Positions 1-7,608 of a DNA stretch of 17,307 nucleotides are shown here, in pieces (within the stretch, counting starts at the first letter, position 1; the number at the start of each line of letters is the position of its first letter). A program made the translations under genes and the position numbers. The stretch is from contig CASEFF010000056.1 in the NCBI GenBank assembly GCA_949287115.1, positions 1 through 17,307 on the forward strand. Direction: 5' to 3'. Origin of the DNA: an uncultured Bacillota bacterium. Lineage in GTDB: Bacteria > Bacillota > Clostridia > Peptostreptococcales > Anaerovoracaceae. The notes below the pieces were generated by a model. It was not told the origin of the DNA, made no database searches, and worked only from the letters and a program-made list of their open reading frames with translations.

Positions 1-1205
1 TGATAGTGACCGATCATCACAATGTGGAGGATGTGAAAGCCGATTGCATACTGATAAATCCAAAACAGCCAGGCTGCGGCTATCCTTTCAAGGAGCTGGC
101 AGGCTGTGGGGTCGCTTTCAAGATGGTGCAGGCCATATGCCGGCGCAGGGGTTTTCCAAAGAGCGTAATAAACGATGTGCTGGACCTTGCGGCTGTGGGA
201 ACGGTGGGGGATATAGTCTCCCTTACGGATGAAAACAGGACGATAGTAAAGTACGGGCTGGCGCGCATAAATTCAGGCAGCAGAAGATCGCTGAAGATGC
301 TCGCCGATGCAATATCCCTCCGAAGCGTAACGTCGGAAAACATAGCCTTCGGCATAGCTCCCCATATAAACGCGGCCGGAAGGATGGCCAGCGCCAGGGA
401 AGCGGCGGAGCTGTTTTTGACATCAGACGAAAACGTCATGAGGGAAAAGGTGGACAGGCTGGTGTCTCTCAACAGCGAGCGCAGAAGGGAGCAGGACGAA
501 GCCTATGAACGATGCATCGGGATGGTATCGGGAGACGAACGGATGATACTGCTCCGTGCGGAGGATATACATGAAGGCATAGCCGGTATCGTTGCCGGCA
601 AGGTGAAGGAAACAGAGGGAAAGCCGGTAATCATCGTCACGCCTTCGGAAAACGGATGTCTCAAGGGGACGGGGCGCAGCATAGAGAAGGTGGACATTTT
701 CAGCCTGCTTAAAAAGCACGAGGATCTGTTCATCAGATTCGGAGGTCACAGGAGCGCATGCGGATTCCTCATGAAGGAGGAACGGTTCGGCGAGCTGGCG
801 GAGGCTCTGGATGAAGAGATGAAAGCGCTCATGGAGGCGGATCCCGATCTTCTTGAAAGGGAGATCCCGTGGGAAATGGTATTGGAACCTGAAGAGATAA
901 CCGTGGAGCTGGCAGAGGAACTGGAAAGGATACAGCCTTTCGGCAAGGACAATCCGAGACCGCTGTTTGCGATGACGGAAGTGATACCCGGGCAGCTCAG
1001 ATTCATGGGAGCCAACGGTGATCATGTCGGTTTTCGCACGGGAAAAAGCGGCGCGGCTGCCGCAGACTGCGTGATGTTCAGGACGTCGCAGCAGGAAAGG
1101 GACATGCTGTCGGCGGGAGAACCGCTGAACATCGCAGGGACTTTGAAGAAGAAGGAATGGATGGGACGCGAAAGCGTGCAGTTTATTGTCGAGGAGATAT
1201 TCTGA
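1..1205 (+). CDS. recJ: Single-stranded-DNA-specific exonuclease RecJ (5'-truncated by window edge)
   Basis: RecJ degrades single-stranded DNA 5' to 3' and works in RecF-pathway recombination, mismatch repair and fork processing in the cytoplasm. The reading frame is open to the left edge (first full codon at base 3), so the N-terminal part of the DHH domain is missing. The DHH motif (VTDHHN, bases 6-23) is at the very start of the visible part, followed by the DLAAVGTVGDIVSL block, INAAGRM, and the DHHA1 domain with HEGIAGIVAG, GTGRS and FGGHRSACG. The C-terminal part carries the RecJ OB-fold signature IQPFGKDNPRPLF. About 400 residues are visible, so a missing portion of roughly 150-180 residues would give a normal E. 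coli-like length. The GTG at base 6 is an internal valine, not a start. Its stop overlaps the next start by one base (TGATG). Identification is firm. Confidence 0.96.
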   Translation, partial: IVTDHHNVEDVKADCILINPKQPGCGYPFKELAGCGVAFKMVQAICRRRGFPKSVINDVLDLAAVGTVGDIVSLTDENRTIVKYGLARINSGSRRSLKMLADAISLRSVTSENIAFGIAPHINAAGRMASAREAAELFLTSDENVMREKVDRLVSLNSERRREQDEAYERCIGMVSGDERMILLRAEDIHEGIAGIVAGKVKETEGKPVIIVTPSENGCLKGTGRSIEKVDIFSLLKKHEDLFIRFGGHRSACGFLMKEERFGELAEALDEEMKALMEADPDLLEREIPWEMVLEPEEITVELAEELERIQPFGKDNPRPLFAMTEVIPGQLRFMGANGDHVGFRTGKSGAAAADCVMFRTSQQERDMLSAGEPLNIAGTLKKKEWMGRESVQFIVEEIF

Positions 1206-2368
1206 TGATGGGAAAAAGGAAATTCATACTGTGCCTCGTGGCTGCCTTTCTTGTCGGCGCGGCCGTCACGGGAGGCGTCGCGGCCGTAGTATCCGGCGGA
1301 GCTTTTGGATACGTGAGAGTGGCGAAGAGCGACTATGACAACATGGCGGAAGTGTATGAGCGGTACGGCAAGCTCAACAGCCTGTATGATGCGGTGGAAG
1401 CATCGTTTTATAAGGATGTCGACGAGGAAGATATGATGGATGGAGCGTACAAGGGACTTATCGCAGGACTGGGGGATCCCTATTCATCGTATATGACGGA
1501 AGAGGAGTATGAGACGTGGAAGAACACCGCCACGGGAGAATACTCGGGAGTTGGCGTCACGTTCACTCAGGATGCCGACGGGAAGTTCGTGATCGTTTCC
1601 GTGGAAAAGGACTCTCCTGCTGAAGAGGCGGGCCTCAGGGAAGGCGATATAATAAGCGCCGTTGACGATAAGAAGTACGATGATCTGGACGTCATAGGCA
1701 ACGCCATAAGAGGCAGTGAAGGCACCGAGATAAAGATAACGTACCTGCGTGACGGAAAGAAAAACAGCGTGACCATGGAGCGTGAAAAGATAGTGCAGCA
1801 CAGCGTGGAGCACGAGATGCTGGAGGGCGACATAGGATATATAAGCATAAGCTCCTTCATAGAATCCACAGGCGATGACTTTGCGAAAGCGCTGGATGAT
1901 CTGGAAGATCGCGGCGCGAAAGGGCTCATACTGGATCTCAGGGACAACGGCGGAGGCCTTGTGAACTCCTGCATAGAGGTGGCCGATGAATTTCTGGATG
2001 AAGGCGTCGTAGTATACGTAGAGGACAGAGAAGGCAACAGGACGGATTACGATGCGGAAGACGGCAGGACTGATCTTGAGACGGTGGTGCTGGTGAATGA
2101 GAACAGCGCCAGCGCTTCGGAGATACTGGCGGCGGCACTGCAGGACAACGGTATCGAGATAGTAGGTGAGACGACGTACGGAAAGGGCGTCATCCAGTCC
2201 ACCGTACAGCTGGAGGACGGGTCCGCTCTCAAGCTGACCGTAATGCAGTATTTCTCGCCTGACGGCAACGCCATAAACGAAAAGGGTGTGACTCCGGACC
2301 GAAAGGTGGCAGATGATGAAGACACCGGGGTAGACGAGCAGCTCGAGGAAGCTCTGGAGCTGTTTTAA
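1205..2368 (+). CDS. ctpA: S41-family C-terminal processing peptidase (CtpA/CtpB-like)
   Basis: Membrane-anchored serine protease that trims or degrades proteins from the C terminus outside the membrane; in Bacillota the family includes CtpB, which acts in sporulation signalling. The protein of 387 residues starts with a short basic segment and a transmembrane or signal-anchor helix (about residues 6-30), then a PDZ domain (about 112-194, with SGVGVTF and SPAEEAGLREGD), then the S41 core. The catalytic dyad fits Ser303 in NENSASASE and Lys327 in YGKG, with Gln331 after it; LDLRDNGGG is also typical. The start at 1205 is chosen because GAGGAG at 1191-1196 lies 8 bases upstream; a second ATG follows directly at 1208, and an in-frame ATG at 1157 would lie deep in recJ. 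One-base overlap with recJ implies translational coupling. The substrate is unknown. Confidence 0.93.
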   Translation: MMGKRKFILCLVAAFLVGAAVTGGVAAVVSGGAFGYVRVAKSDYDNMAEVYERYGKLNSLYDAVEASFYKDVDEEDMMDGAYKGLIAGLGDPYSSYMTEEEYETWKNTATGEYSGVGVTFTQDADGKFVIVSVEKDSPAEEAGLREGDIISAVDDKKYDDLDVIGNAIRGSEGTEIKITYLRDGKKNSVTMEREKIVQHSVEHEMLEGDIGYISISSFIESTGDDFAKALDDLEDRGAKGLILDLRDNGGGLVNSCIEVADEFLDEGVVVYVEDREGNRTDYDAEDGRTDLETVVLVNENSASASEILAAALQDNGIEIVGETTYGKGVIQSTVQLEDGSALKLTVMQYFSPDGNAINEKGVTPDRKVADDEDTGVDEQLEEALELF

Positions 2369-2395
2369 CGGCGCTTTAGAGCTTTAAAGTGTGTG

Positions 2396-2424
2396 TTGAC
2401 TGGGTGTTTTGCAGATGATATAAT
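2396..2424 (+). promoter_or_regulatory. Sigma-A-type promoter with extended -10, upstream of yerC
   Basis: TTGACT (2396-2401), a 17-base spacer, and a perfect TATAAT (2419-2424) preceded by TGA (2416-2418), which makes an extended -10. Transcription would start near 2431, leaving a leader of about 50 bases before the yerC start. It is the best promoter in the window and lies just after the protease gene, separating that gene from yerC. Confidence 0.85.
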
Positions 2425-2480
2425 TTATTATACGGTTTTGTCCCGAAACGCGGCAGAAGAGTCCGGGGAAGGAGTAAGGT

Positions 2481-2789
2481 ATGGCATACGATTCCAGATT
2501 CAAGCGGGAAGATATAGACGAGCTTTTCAAGGCAATACTGCTGCTGAAGGACGAAGAAGACTGCTACAGGTTTTTCGAAGACATCTGCACGATCAATGAG
2601 ATACATTCCATAGCCCAGAGACTCCAGGTGGCAAAGCTGCTGTCGGAGAACAAGACGTACAGCGAGATAGAGAACATCACGAAGGCGTCTACGGCGACCA
2701 TAAGCAGGATCAACAAGTGTCTCGTATACGGGTCCGACGGATACAGGCGGATACTGGAAAGGCTCAAGGAGAGCGGAGAGCAGGAATAG
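2481..2789 (+). CDS. yerC: YerC/YecD-family TrpR-like DNA-binding protein
   Basis: Small (102 residues) helical protein related to the Trp repressor DNA-binding fold, conserved in Bacillota as YerC/YecD. The region from about residue 47 to 88 (RLQVAKLLSENKTYSEIE, then TGISRIN-like KASTATISRINKCL and YGSDGY) matches the helix-turn-helix that reads DNA in TrpR. The ligand and targets are not established for the family, so a role as repressor is inferred from the fold. The start at 2481 has AAGGAG at 2469-2474 with six bases of spacing. It has its own promoter and its own terminator and so appears monocistronic. Confidence 0.92.
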   Translation: MAYDSRFKREDIDELFKAILLLKDEEDCYRFFEDICTINEIHSIAQRLQVAKLLSENKTYSEIENITKASTATISRINKCLVYGSDGYRRILERLKESGEQE

Positions 2790-2818
2790 ATACCGTAGTG
2801 AATATCGGGAAAAGGTAC

Positions 2819-2846
2819 GGCGGAAACATTGTGTTCCGCCTTTTTT
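2819..2846 (+). terminator. Rho-independent terminator after yerC
   Basis: GGCGGAA (2819-2825) pairs with TTCCGCC (2834-2840) around an 8-base loop, followed by six T (2841-2846). It closes the yerC unit. Its T-run ends only seven bases before the next start codon, so the following gene depends on read-through or on a promoter I cannot place. Confidence 0.85.
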
Positions 2847-2853
2847 GAACATT

Positions 2854-3357
2854 ATGGAGCTGTATATATACGAGGATTACAAGGACATATTCCCGGAGCT
2901 TACAGGCCGTGAGCTGACGGACGAGCTGATACGCGAAACCCTTGTGATGTACGGAGCAGGTCCGTGCAGCATATCGAGGACGGAAAAGGGAAAACCGTAC
3001 GTGGAAACGGCCGGGGCAGGCGGCGAGGTGCATCTGTCCGTCAGTCACAGCGGACCGTACTTTCTCTGCCTCATAGCCGACAGACCGGTGGGAGTCGACG
3101 TTCAGCAGGCGAGAAACACGGGCACGGACAGGATCAGCAGAAGATATTTCACGGGCGAGGAACGCGAATATATCGAAAGACATGGCGAAGACGGTTTTTT
3201 CCGCCTGTGGACGCGAAAGGAAGCCTATTCGAAGTACACGGGACTGGGGTTGCAGGAGATATTGAAGGGAACGCAGATAATAAACAGGGACGACGTGGAG
3301 TTTTTTGATTTTCAGCTTGAGAAGGGGATCTATTGTTCATGCTGCATGAAGATATAG
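2854..3357 (+). CDS. 4'-phosphopantetheinyl transferase superfamily protein (Sfp/AcpT-like)
   Basis: Transfers the phosphopantetheine arm of CoA to a serine of a carrier protein. The 167-residue protein shows the Sfp-superfamily motifs in order: RTEKGKPY (42-49), HLSVSHSG (60-67), VGVDVQ (79-84) and LWTRKEAYSKYTGLGL (118-133). Asp82 and Glu123 match the metal-binding residues of Sfp, while the position of the second acidic residue (Glu109 of Sfp) is Gln84, a variation seen elsewhere in the superfamily. It is shorter than Sfp (224 residues) and lacks most of the C-terminal part. No carrier protein or synthase gene is nearby, so the partner is unknown. The ATG at 2854 has no visible Shine-Dalgarno and follows a terminator directly; TTG at 2845 in the T-run is an unlikely alternative. 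The 3' end overlaps the transporter gene by 19 bases. Confidence 0.85.
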   Translation: MELYIYEDYKDIFPELTGRELTDELIRETLVMYGAGPCSISRTEKGKPYVETAGAGGEVHLSVSHSGPYFLCLIADRPVGVDVQQARNTGTDRISRRYFTGEEREYIERHGEDGFFRLWTRKEAYSKYTGLGLQEILKGTQIINRDDVEFFDFQLEKGIYCSCCMKI

Positions 3358-4262
3358 ACAGAAAAAAAGGATACGCGGCAGCCGTATGTTTTTCCGTGCT
3401 GGTGGGATTTTCATTCCTGGGTATAAAGATATGTCAGCAGTATACGGGAGGACTCAACATACTGTGCTATCGTTACGATTTCGCGCTGGCGGCAATGGTG
3501 ATACTGGTGGCGACGAAGACGGTGAAGATAGACATACTGAACAAACCGAAGGGCAAACTGTTCCTTACGGCTGTGTTTTACGTCGGTTTCATGGCGTTTC
3601 AGGTGGCGGGGCTGTTCTACGCAACGTCGGTGGTCGGATCAATAATATTTGCCGTAGTGCCGATAATGGTCAAAATCATAGCGTCGGTGTTCCTGAGGGA
3701 AAGAGCGTCCCTCATGGGGAACGTGTTCATATGCGTGACGGTGGCAGCCCTCATATTCATGATAGTGATGGGCACCGCCGACATAGAGATAGATCCGCTA
3801 GGTACTGTACTGCTGCTCGTATCAAGCCTGATGATGGCAATGAGCAACATATTCATGAGGTATACGAGAGACGATTACAGACCGATAGAGATAACGTTTT
3901 CCATAATACTGCTGGGGTTTATCGTATTCAACGGAGCGGCCGCGCTCAGGGCCGTCTTCTGGGACGGAGGCATATCGGGATATCTTGCACCGCTTGCCAT
4001 ACCGCAGGTGGCGATATCGGCGGCTTATCTGGGAATAGGATGTATACTGCTTTCGGCTCATCTCATGAGCTACATCCTCAGCAAGATGGAGGCGGCGAAG
4101 GGAACGATATTCGGCAATCTGTCCACGGCGATCTCCATAGTGGCAGGTGTCGTGATACTGGGAGAAGACCTGATGTGGTATCACGTAGTCTGCACGGCGA
4201 TCATAATAGCGGGAGTCGTGGGAGTCAGCATGAGCGGCACGGGAGCGAAAGGAGAAAGATGA
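3339..4262 (+). CDS. EamA/DMT-superfamily membrane transporter
   Basis: A 307-residue polytopic protein with about ten hydrophobic helices arranged as two EamA repeats. Repeat one covers roughly residues 9-150 and includes SFLGIKI, LCYRYDFALAAM and VPIMVKIIASVFLRER. Repeat two covers roughly 155-300 and includes SNIFMRY, AHLMSYILSKMEAAKG and VVILGEDL. Such proteins export or import small metabolites such as amino acids, nucleosides or sugars, and the substrate cannot be read from the sequence. ATG at 3339 has AAGGGG at 3322-3327 about 11 bases upstream; TTG at 3333 has tighter spacing (5 bases) and is a real alternative that adds two residues. Its stop overlaps the next start by four bases (ATGA). 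Confidence 0.9.
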   Translation: MLHEDIDRKKGYAAAVCFSVLVGFSFLGIKICQQYTGGLNILCYRYDFALAAMVILVATKTVKIDILNKPKGKLFLTAVFYVGFMAFQVAGLFYATSVVGSIIFAVVPIMVKIIASVFLRERASLMGNVFICVTVAALIFMIVMGTADIEIDPLGTVLLLVSSLMMAMSNIFMRYTRDDYRPIEITFSIILLGFIVFNGAAALRAVFWDGGISGYLAPLAIPQVAISAAYLGIGCILLSAHLMSYILSKMEAAKGTIFGNLSTAISIVAGVVILGEDLMWYHVVCTAIIIAGVVGVSMSGTGAKGER

Positions 4263-5131
4263 TGACGACGGAGGACGGCATGAGATTCGCATTTTTAATG
4301 GAGAACAAGACGAATACGACGGGGATAGTGGCGGAGCACGGATTGTCCGTATATATAGAGACGGAAGGTAAAAAGATACTGTTCGACGCGGGAGCGACCG
4401 ATCTGTTTGCGGAAAACGCAAAGGTCATGGGTATAGATCTCGCAGGAGTCGATATGGCGGTGGTAAGCCACGGACATTACGACCATACCGGCGGTTTTCC
4501 GCTGTTTTGCACAATGAACGACAAGGCGCCGGTCTATATTCATAAAAACGCTTTCAGAGAATCGTACATATTGAAGGACGGAGAGCTTTACGGCAAGAAC
4601 GACGGTATAAGGTGGACCGAAGGCGAGACGGAGATGATGAAGGAAAGGCTCGTCCTCACGGACGCTCCGCTCATGATAACCGATGATATGGCGATAACCG
4701 GGACGATAGAGCCGGAGGAAGGGTTTACGCCCACCGAGAGGTTTTATTACAGAGATGACGACGGGAACGTGACGGAAGACGATATGTCCCACGAGCAGTG
4801 CCTGGTGATAAGGCGGCCGGAAGGTCTGTATATATTTTCGGGATGCAGCCATACGGGCGTGCTGTCGGCGCTCAAAGCGGGAAAGAAGCTGTTTCCGGGA
4901 GAAAAGGTGGCCGTGCTGGTGGCGGGTATGCACCTTTATGCCGCGTCGGCCGATGAAAGACGCCGCGTGGTGGATGAGTTGGTAGCCGAAGCACCGGAGC
5001 GGGTCATGCCTGTCCACTGCACGGGAATGGATGCCATATGCGAGCTTAGGAATGCCCTTGGAGACAGGTGCGTGACAGCCATGGCGGGAGAACATTTCAG
5101 AGAACACGGAGAAAGAGATGAAAGGGTCTGA
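4259..5131 (+). CDS. MBL-fold metallohydrolase (COG1237-like)
   Basis: Metal-dependent hydrolase of the beta-lactamase fold, 290 residues. The N-terminal pattern (AEHGLSVYIETEGKKILFDAG, about 25-45) and SHGHYDHTGG (70-79) are typical of the COG1237 group, often labelled as a methylfuran or pterin phosphate synthase by transfer. Metal ligands fit His71, His73, Asp75, His76, His198 (GCSHTG) and His253 (PVHCTG), with His225 in GMHL. The reaction is not known, and that label should not be taken as a function here. The start at 4259 or the adjacent ATG at 4262 is served by AAAGGAG (4248-4254). The same reading frame runs open upstream through the transporter gene, but that stretch is not coding. 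It overlaps the transporter stop by four bases and recX by 14. Confidence 0.9.
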   Translation: MMTTEDGMRFAFLMENKTNTTGIVAEHGLSVYIETEGKKILFDAGATDLFAENAKVMGIDLAGVDMAVVSHGHYDHTGGFPLFCTMNDKAPVYIHKNAFRESYILKDGELYGKNDGIRWTEGETEMMKERLVLTDAPLMITDDMAITGTIEPEEGFTPTERFYYRDDDGNVTEDDMSHEQCLVIRRPEGLYIFSGCSHTGVLSALKAGKKLFPGEKVAVLVAGMHLYAASADERRRVVDELVAEAPERVMPVHCTGMDAICELRNALGDRCVTAMAGEHFREHGERDERV

Positions 5132-5588
5132 AGATATCAGGAACACTGCCGTGAGGTATCTGGGAGCGGGCGCGAAGACCGGCAGACAGGTAAGGGAATA
5201 TCTCAGGAGAAAGGGATTCGAAGACGACGACATAGACGTGACGGTCAGAGAGCTGGAAGAATACCGCTATATAGATGATCTTGCATACAGTGTCATGTAT
5301 TTCGAGTACGGTTTTGAGAAAGGGCGCGGCATATCGAGGATAAAACGCGAGCTTTCACAGAAGGGCGTGGACAGCGACGTGATAGAAGAGGCATACGGGC
5401 AGCTTGAAGACGTGCCGGATCAGTACGAAACGGCCAGGAGCATAGCGGAGGACATGGTGCGCGGCGCAGATATGGAACGTATGGATCACGACGAAAGGCG
5501 AAGGCTGATGGCGAAGGTGGGACGACGGCTCTCATCCAGAGGCTTCACATCCGATATCATTTACAGGGTGCTGGATGATCTGCGCTGA
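5118..5588 (+). CDS. recX: Regulatory protein RecX
   Basis: RecX binds RecA filaments and limits or modulates strand exchange. The 156-residue all-helical protein has the three-repeat RecX pattern: YLGAGAKTGRQVREYLRRKG with YIDDLAYSVMYFEYG (about 14-68), then RGISRIKRELSQKGVDSDVIEEAY (about 72-95), and finally RRLMAKVGRRLSSRGFTSDIIYRVLDDL at the C terminus. GGAG at 5108-5111 is six bases before the ATG. It overlaps the hydrolase gene by 14 bases, so it is co-translated rather than paired with recA, which is not in the window. With recJ and rmuC it forms a loose group of recombination genes. Confidence 0.93.
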   Translation: MKGSEDIRNTAVRYLGAGAKTGRQVREYLRRKGFEDDDIDVTVRELEEYRYIDDLAYSVMYFEYGFEKGRGISRIKRELSQKGVDSDVIEEAYGQLEDVPDQYETARSIAEDMVRGADMERMDHDERRRLMAKVGRRLSSRGFTSDIIYRVLDDLR

Positions 5589-5615
5589 GAGAGCCTGACG
5601 GGAGGTTTGACGCAT

Positions 5616-6314
5616 ATGAAGGAACAATACGCGAGGACGGCTCTGATCACAGGAGAAGACGGCGTGGACAGGCTGCGCTCGTCATCAGTGATCGTATTTG
5701 GCATAGGCGGAGTCGGAAGTTACGTCGCTGAGGCGCTGGCAAGAGCGGGGATCGGAAGGCTGGTCCTCGTGGACGGAGATACGGTGGATATCACGAATAT
5801 CAACAGACAGCTGCCTGCGCTCCACAGCACGCTGGGACGACCAAAGGCACGTGTCATGGCCGAACGGATAGCGGATATAGATCCGGACTGCGATGTTACG
5901 GCAGTAGAGCGGTTTTTCATGCCGGAGACGTCCGGAGAGTTCGTCTTTGCAGGGAACGACTATATAGTAGATGCGATAGATAACGTCACCGGCAAGATCG
6001 CCATCATAAAAAAGGCGAAAGCCGAAGGCGTACCGGTCATATCGTCCATGGGCACCGGCAACAAGCTGGATCCGTCCATGTTCAGGATAGCCGATATCGC
6101 AAAGACGAAAGTCTGCCCCCTTGCGCGTGTGATGAGGCGGGAGCTGAAAGCGCGGGGTATAACGGACGTGAAGGCGCTCTATTCGGAGGAGCCGCCTGTG
6201 AAAAGCGGCGAGGGTGCCGTGCCGGGGAGCATGTCATTCGTGCCGTCTGCTGCCGGACTGATGATAGCGGGCGAGGTCGTAAGGGATATATTGAGGAAAG
6301 GTGAAAATGGATAA
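5616..6314 (+). CDS. tcdA: tRNA threonylcarbamoyladenosine dehydratase (ThiF/E1-like, TcdA/CsdL)
   Basis: ATP-dependent enzyme that cyclises t6A37 of ANN-decoding tRNAs to ct6A. The 232-residue protein shows the E1-like Rossmann motif FGIGGVGSYVAEALARAG (28-45), LVDGDTVDITNINRQ and GRPKARVMAERI, then DAIDN and SSMGTGNKLDP. The DIAKTKVCPLARVMRRELK segment is characteristic of TcdA rather than of ThiF or MoeB. Its length is slightly below E. coli TcdA (about 268 residues). The ATG at 5616 is chosen because GGAGG at 5601-5605 is 10 bases upstream; the in-frame TTG at 5607 would sit almost on top of that site. It lies 27 bases after recX and overlaps rmuC by eight bases. Confidence 0.92.
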   Translation: MKEQYARTALITGEDGVDRLRSSSVIVFGIGGVGSYVAEALARAGIGRLVLVDGDTVDITNINRQLPALHSTLGRPKARVMAERIADIDPDCDVTAVERFFMPETSGEFVFAGNDYIVDAIDNVTGKIAIIKKAKAEGVPVISSMGTGNKLDPSMFRIADIAKTKVCPLARVMRRELKARGITDVKALYSEEPPVKSGEGAVPGSMSFVPSAAGLMIAGEVVRDILRKGENG

Positions 6315-7608
6315 TCTTAGCATTGTTTTACTGGGGCTTTTCACGGCTGTCATAGTGCTGATAGCGTTGGCGGTAGTCCTGATATTGAAGATATCGGGAC
6401 GCGGAGGCATAGGTCAGGAGGCCGAGCTCAGACGCGATATAAGGGAGGAGATGAGCCGTTCACGTCGCGAGACGGCAGAGAACGTGCAGAGCAGCGTCAA
6501 GCGTCTGGGAGAGATGATATCGGGGAACCAGATGGAAAGCGCGGACATGCAGAGCAGACGTCTTGCGGAGCTCAACAGACAGCTCGCCGACACATCGATG
6601 AGCATAGAACAGAGGCTTGAGAACATCAGGGTGTCCATGGAGAATAAAGTGACTGCCATGACGGAGGAAAACAACAGGCAGCTCACCGAAATGAGGAACA
6701 CCGTTGACGAGAAGCTGCAGAAGACGCTGGAAGACAGGATAGGCAGATCGTTCATGCAGGTAAGCGAAAGGCTGGAACAGGTGACGCGGGGACTCGGCGA
6801 GATGCAGAACCTGGCCGCAGGAGTCGGAGATCTCAAAAAGGTCCTTTCCAACGTCAAGACAAGGGGCATACTGGGCGAGATACAGCTTGGCGCCATACTG
6901 GAACAGATACTGGCGCCGGAGCAGTACGATGAGAACGTTGCCGTCAGGGGAGGCAGCGAGCGGGTGGAATTCGCCGTGAAGTTTCCGGGAGAAGGGGATA
7001 TACCGGTATATCTGCCCATAGATTCCAAATTCCCGGCAGATGCATACACTCATCTTCTCGATGCCTACGATACGGGAGACAGGCAGACGATAAAAACGGC
7101 GGCTGACGATCTTAAAAACGCCGTGTTGAAGGCCGCGAAGGATATAAAGACGAAGTACGTGGCGCCGCCGCGGACGACGGAATTTGCCATAATGTTCCTG
7201 CCTTTCGAGGGATTGTACGCCGAGGTGCTGCGTCTCGGCCTTGTGGAGATATTGCAGCGGGACTACAGAGTCACGATAGCGGGACCGACCACAATGTCGG
7301 CCATGCTCAACAGCTTTCAGATGGGATTCAGATCCATCGCGCTCCAGAAACAGTCCGGTCAGGTTTGGGACACGCTGGCCAAGGTCAGGACCGAGTTCGA
7401 CAAGTTCGGTGATGTGCTGACGAAAGCTCAGGGGCGCATGGAGCAGACCCAGAGGGATCTCGAGACTCTGATAGGCGTGAGGACGAGAGGTATACAGCGC
7501 GCCCTCAAGGACGTGGCAACGACGCCTGAGAAAAGGGCGGGGTCTGTGCAGATATACGATTACGATGACGATGATCAGGCGATGATCGGACAGAGGGAGA
7601 GAAAATGA
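6307..7608 (+). CDS. rmuC: DNA recombination protein RmuC
   Basis: RmuC-family proteins limit rearrangements at inverted repeats and are thought to be membrane-tethered nuclease-fold proteins. The 433-residue protein has an N-terminal transmembrane helix (about 3-28), a long charged coiled coil (about 36-180, rich in R, E, Q and M), and the RmuC core (about 185-400). The core contains RGILGEIQLGAILEQIL, RVEFAVKFPG, LPIDSKFPADAY, KYVAPPRTTEFAIMFLPFE and MLNSFQMGFRSIALQK. The ATG at 6307 is chosen over the in-frame GTG at 6301 because GAGGAAA (6293-6299) gives a seven-base spacing. The tail after about residue 405 is acidic and not conserved in type. It overlaps tcdA by eight bases and the phosphoesterase by four (ATGA). 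Confidence 0.95.
   Translation: MDNLSIVLLGLFTAVIVLIALAVVLILKISGRGGIGQEAELRRDIREEMSRSRRETAENVQSSVKRLGEMISGNQMESADMQSRRLAELNRQLADTSMSIEQRLENIRVSMENKVTAMTEENNRQLTEMRNTVDEKLQKTLEDRIGRSFMQVSERLEQVTRGLGEMQNLAAGVGDLKKVLSNVKTRGILGEIQLGAILEQILAPEQYDENVAVRGGSERVEFAVKFPGEGDIPVYLPIDSKFPADAYTHLLDAYDTGDRQTIKTAADDLKNAVLKAAKDIKTKYVAPPRTTEFAIMFLPFEGLYAEVLRLGLVEILQRDYRVTIAGPTTMSAMLNSFQMGFRSIALQKQSGQVWDTLAKVRTEFDKFGDVLTKAQGRMEQTQRDLETLIGVRTRGIQRALKDVATTPEKRAGSVQIYDYDDDDQAMIGQRERK

Noticed and set aside
6..20. GTG at base 6 as the start of recJ
   Set aside because: The codon before it fits the same conserved strand leading into the DHH motif, so it is an internal valine and the gene continues to the left.
3386..4258. 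An open frame that continues upstream of the MBL hydrolase through the whole transporter gene, suggesting a 581-residue fusion
   Set aside because: The upstream half is rich in G, R, H and D with no domain pattern and lies out of frame with a convincing EamA protein. The hydrolase has its own ribosome site and start at 4259.
4295..5233. A 312-codon minus-strand open frame opposite the MBL hydrolase and recX
   Set aside because: The plus-strand genes have clear motifs throughout; this frame has no motif and is explained by base composition.
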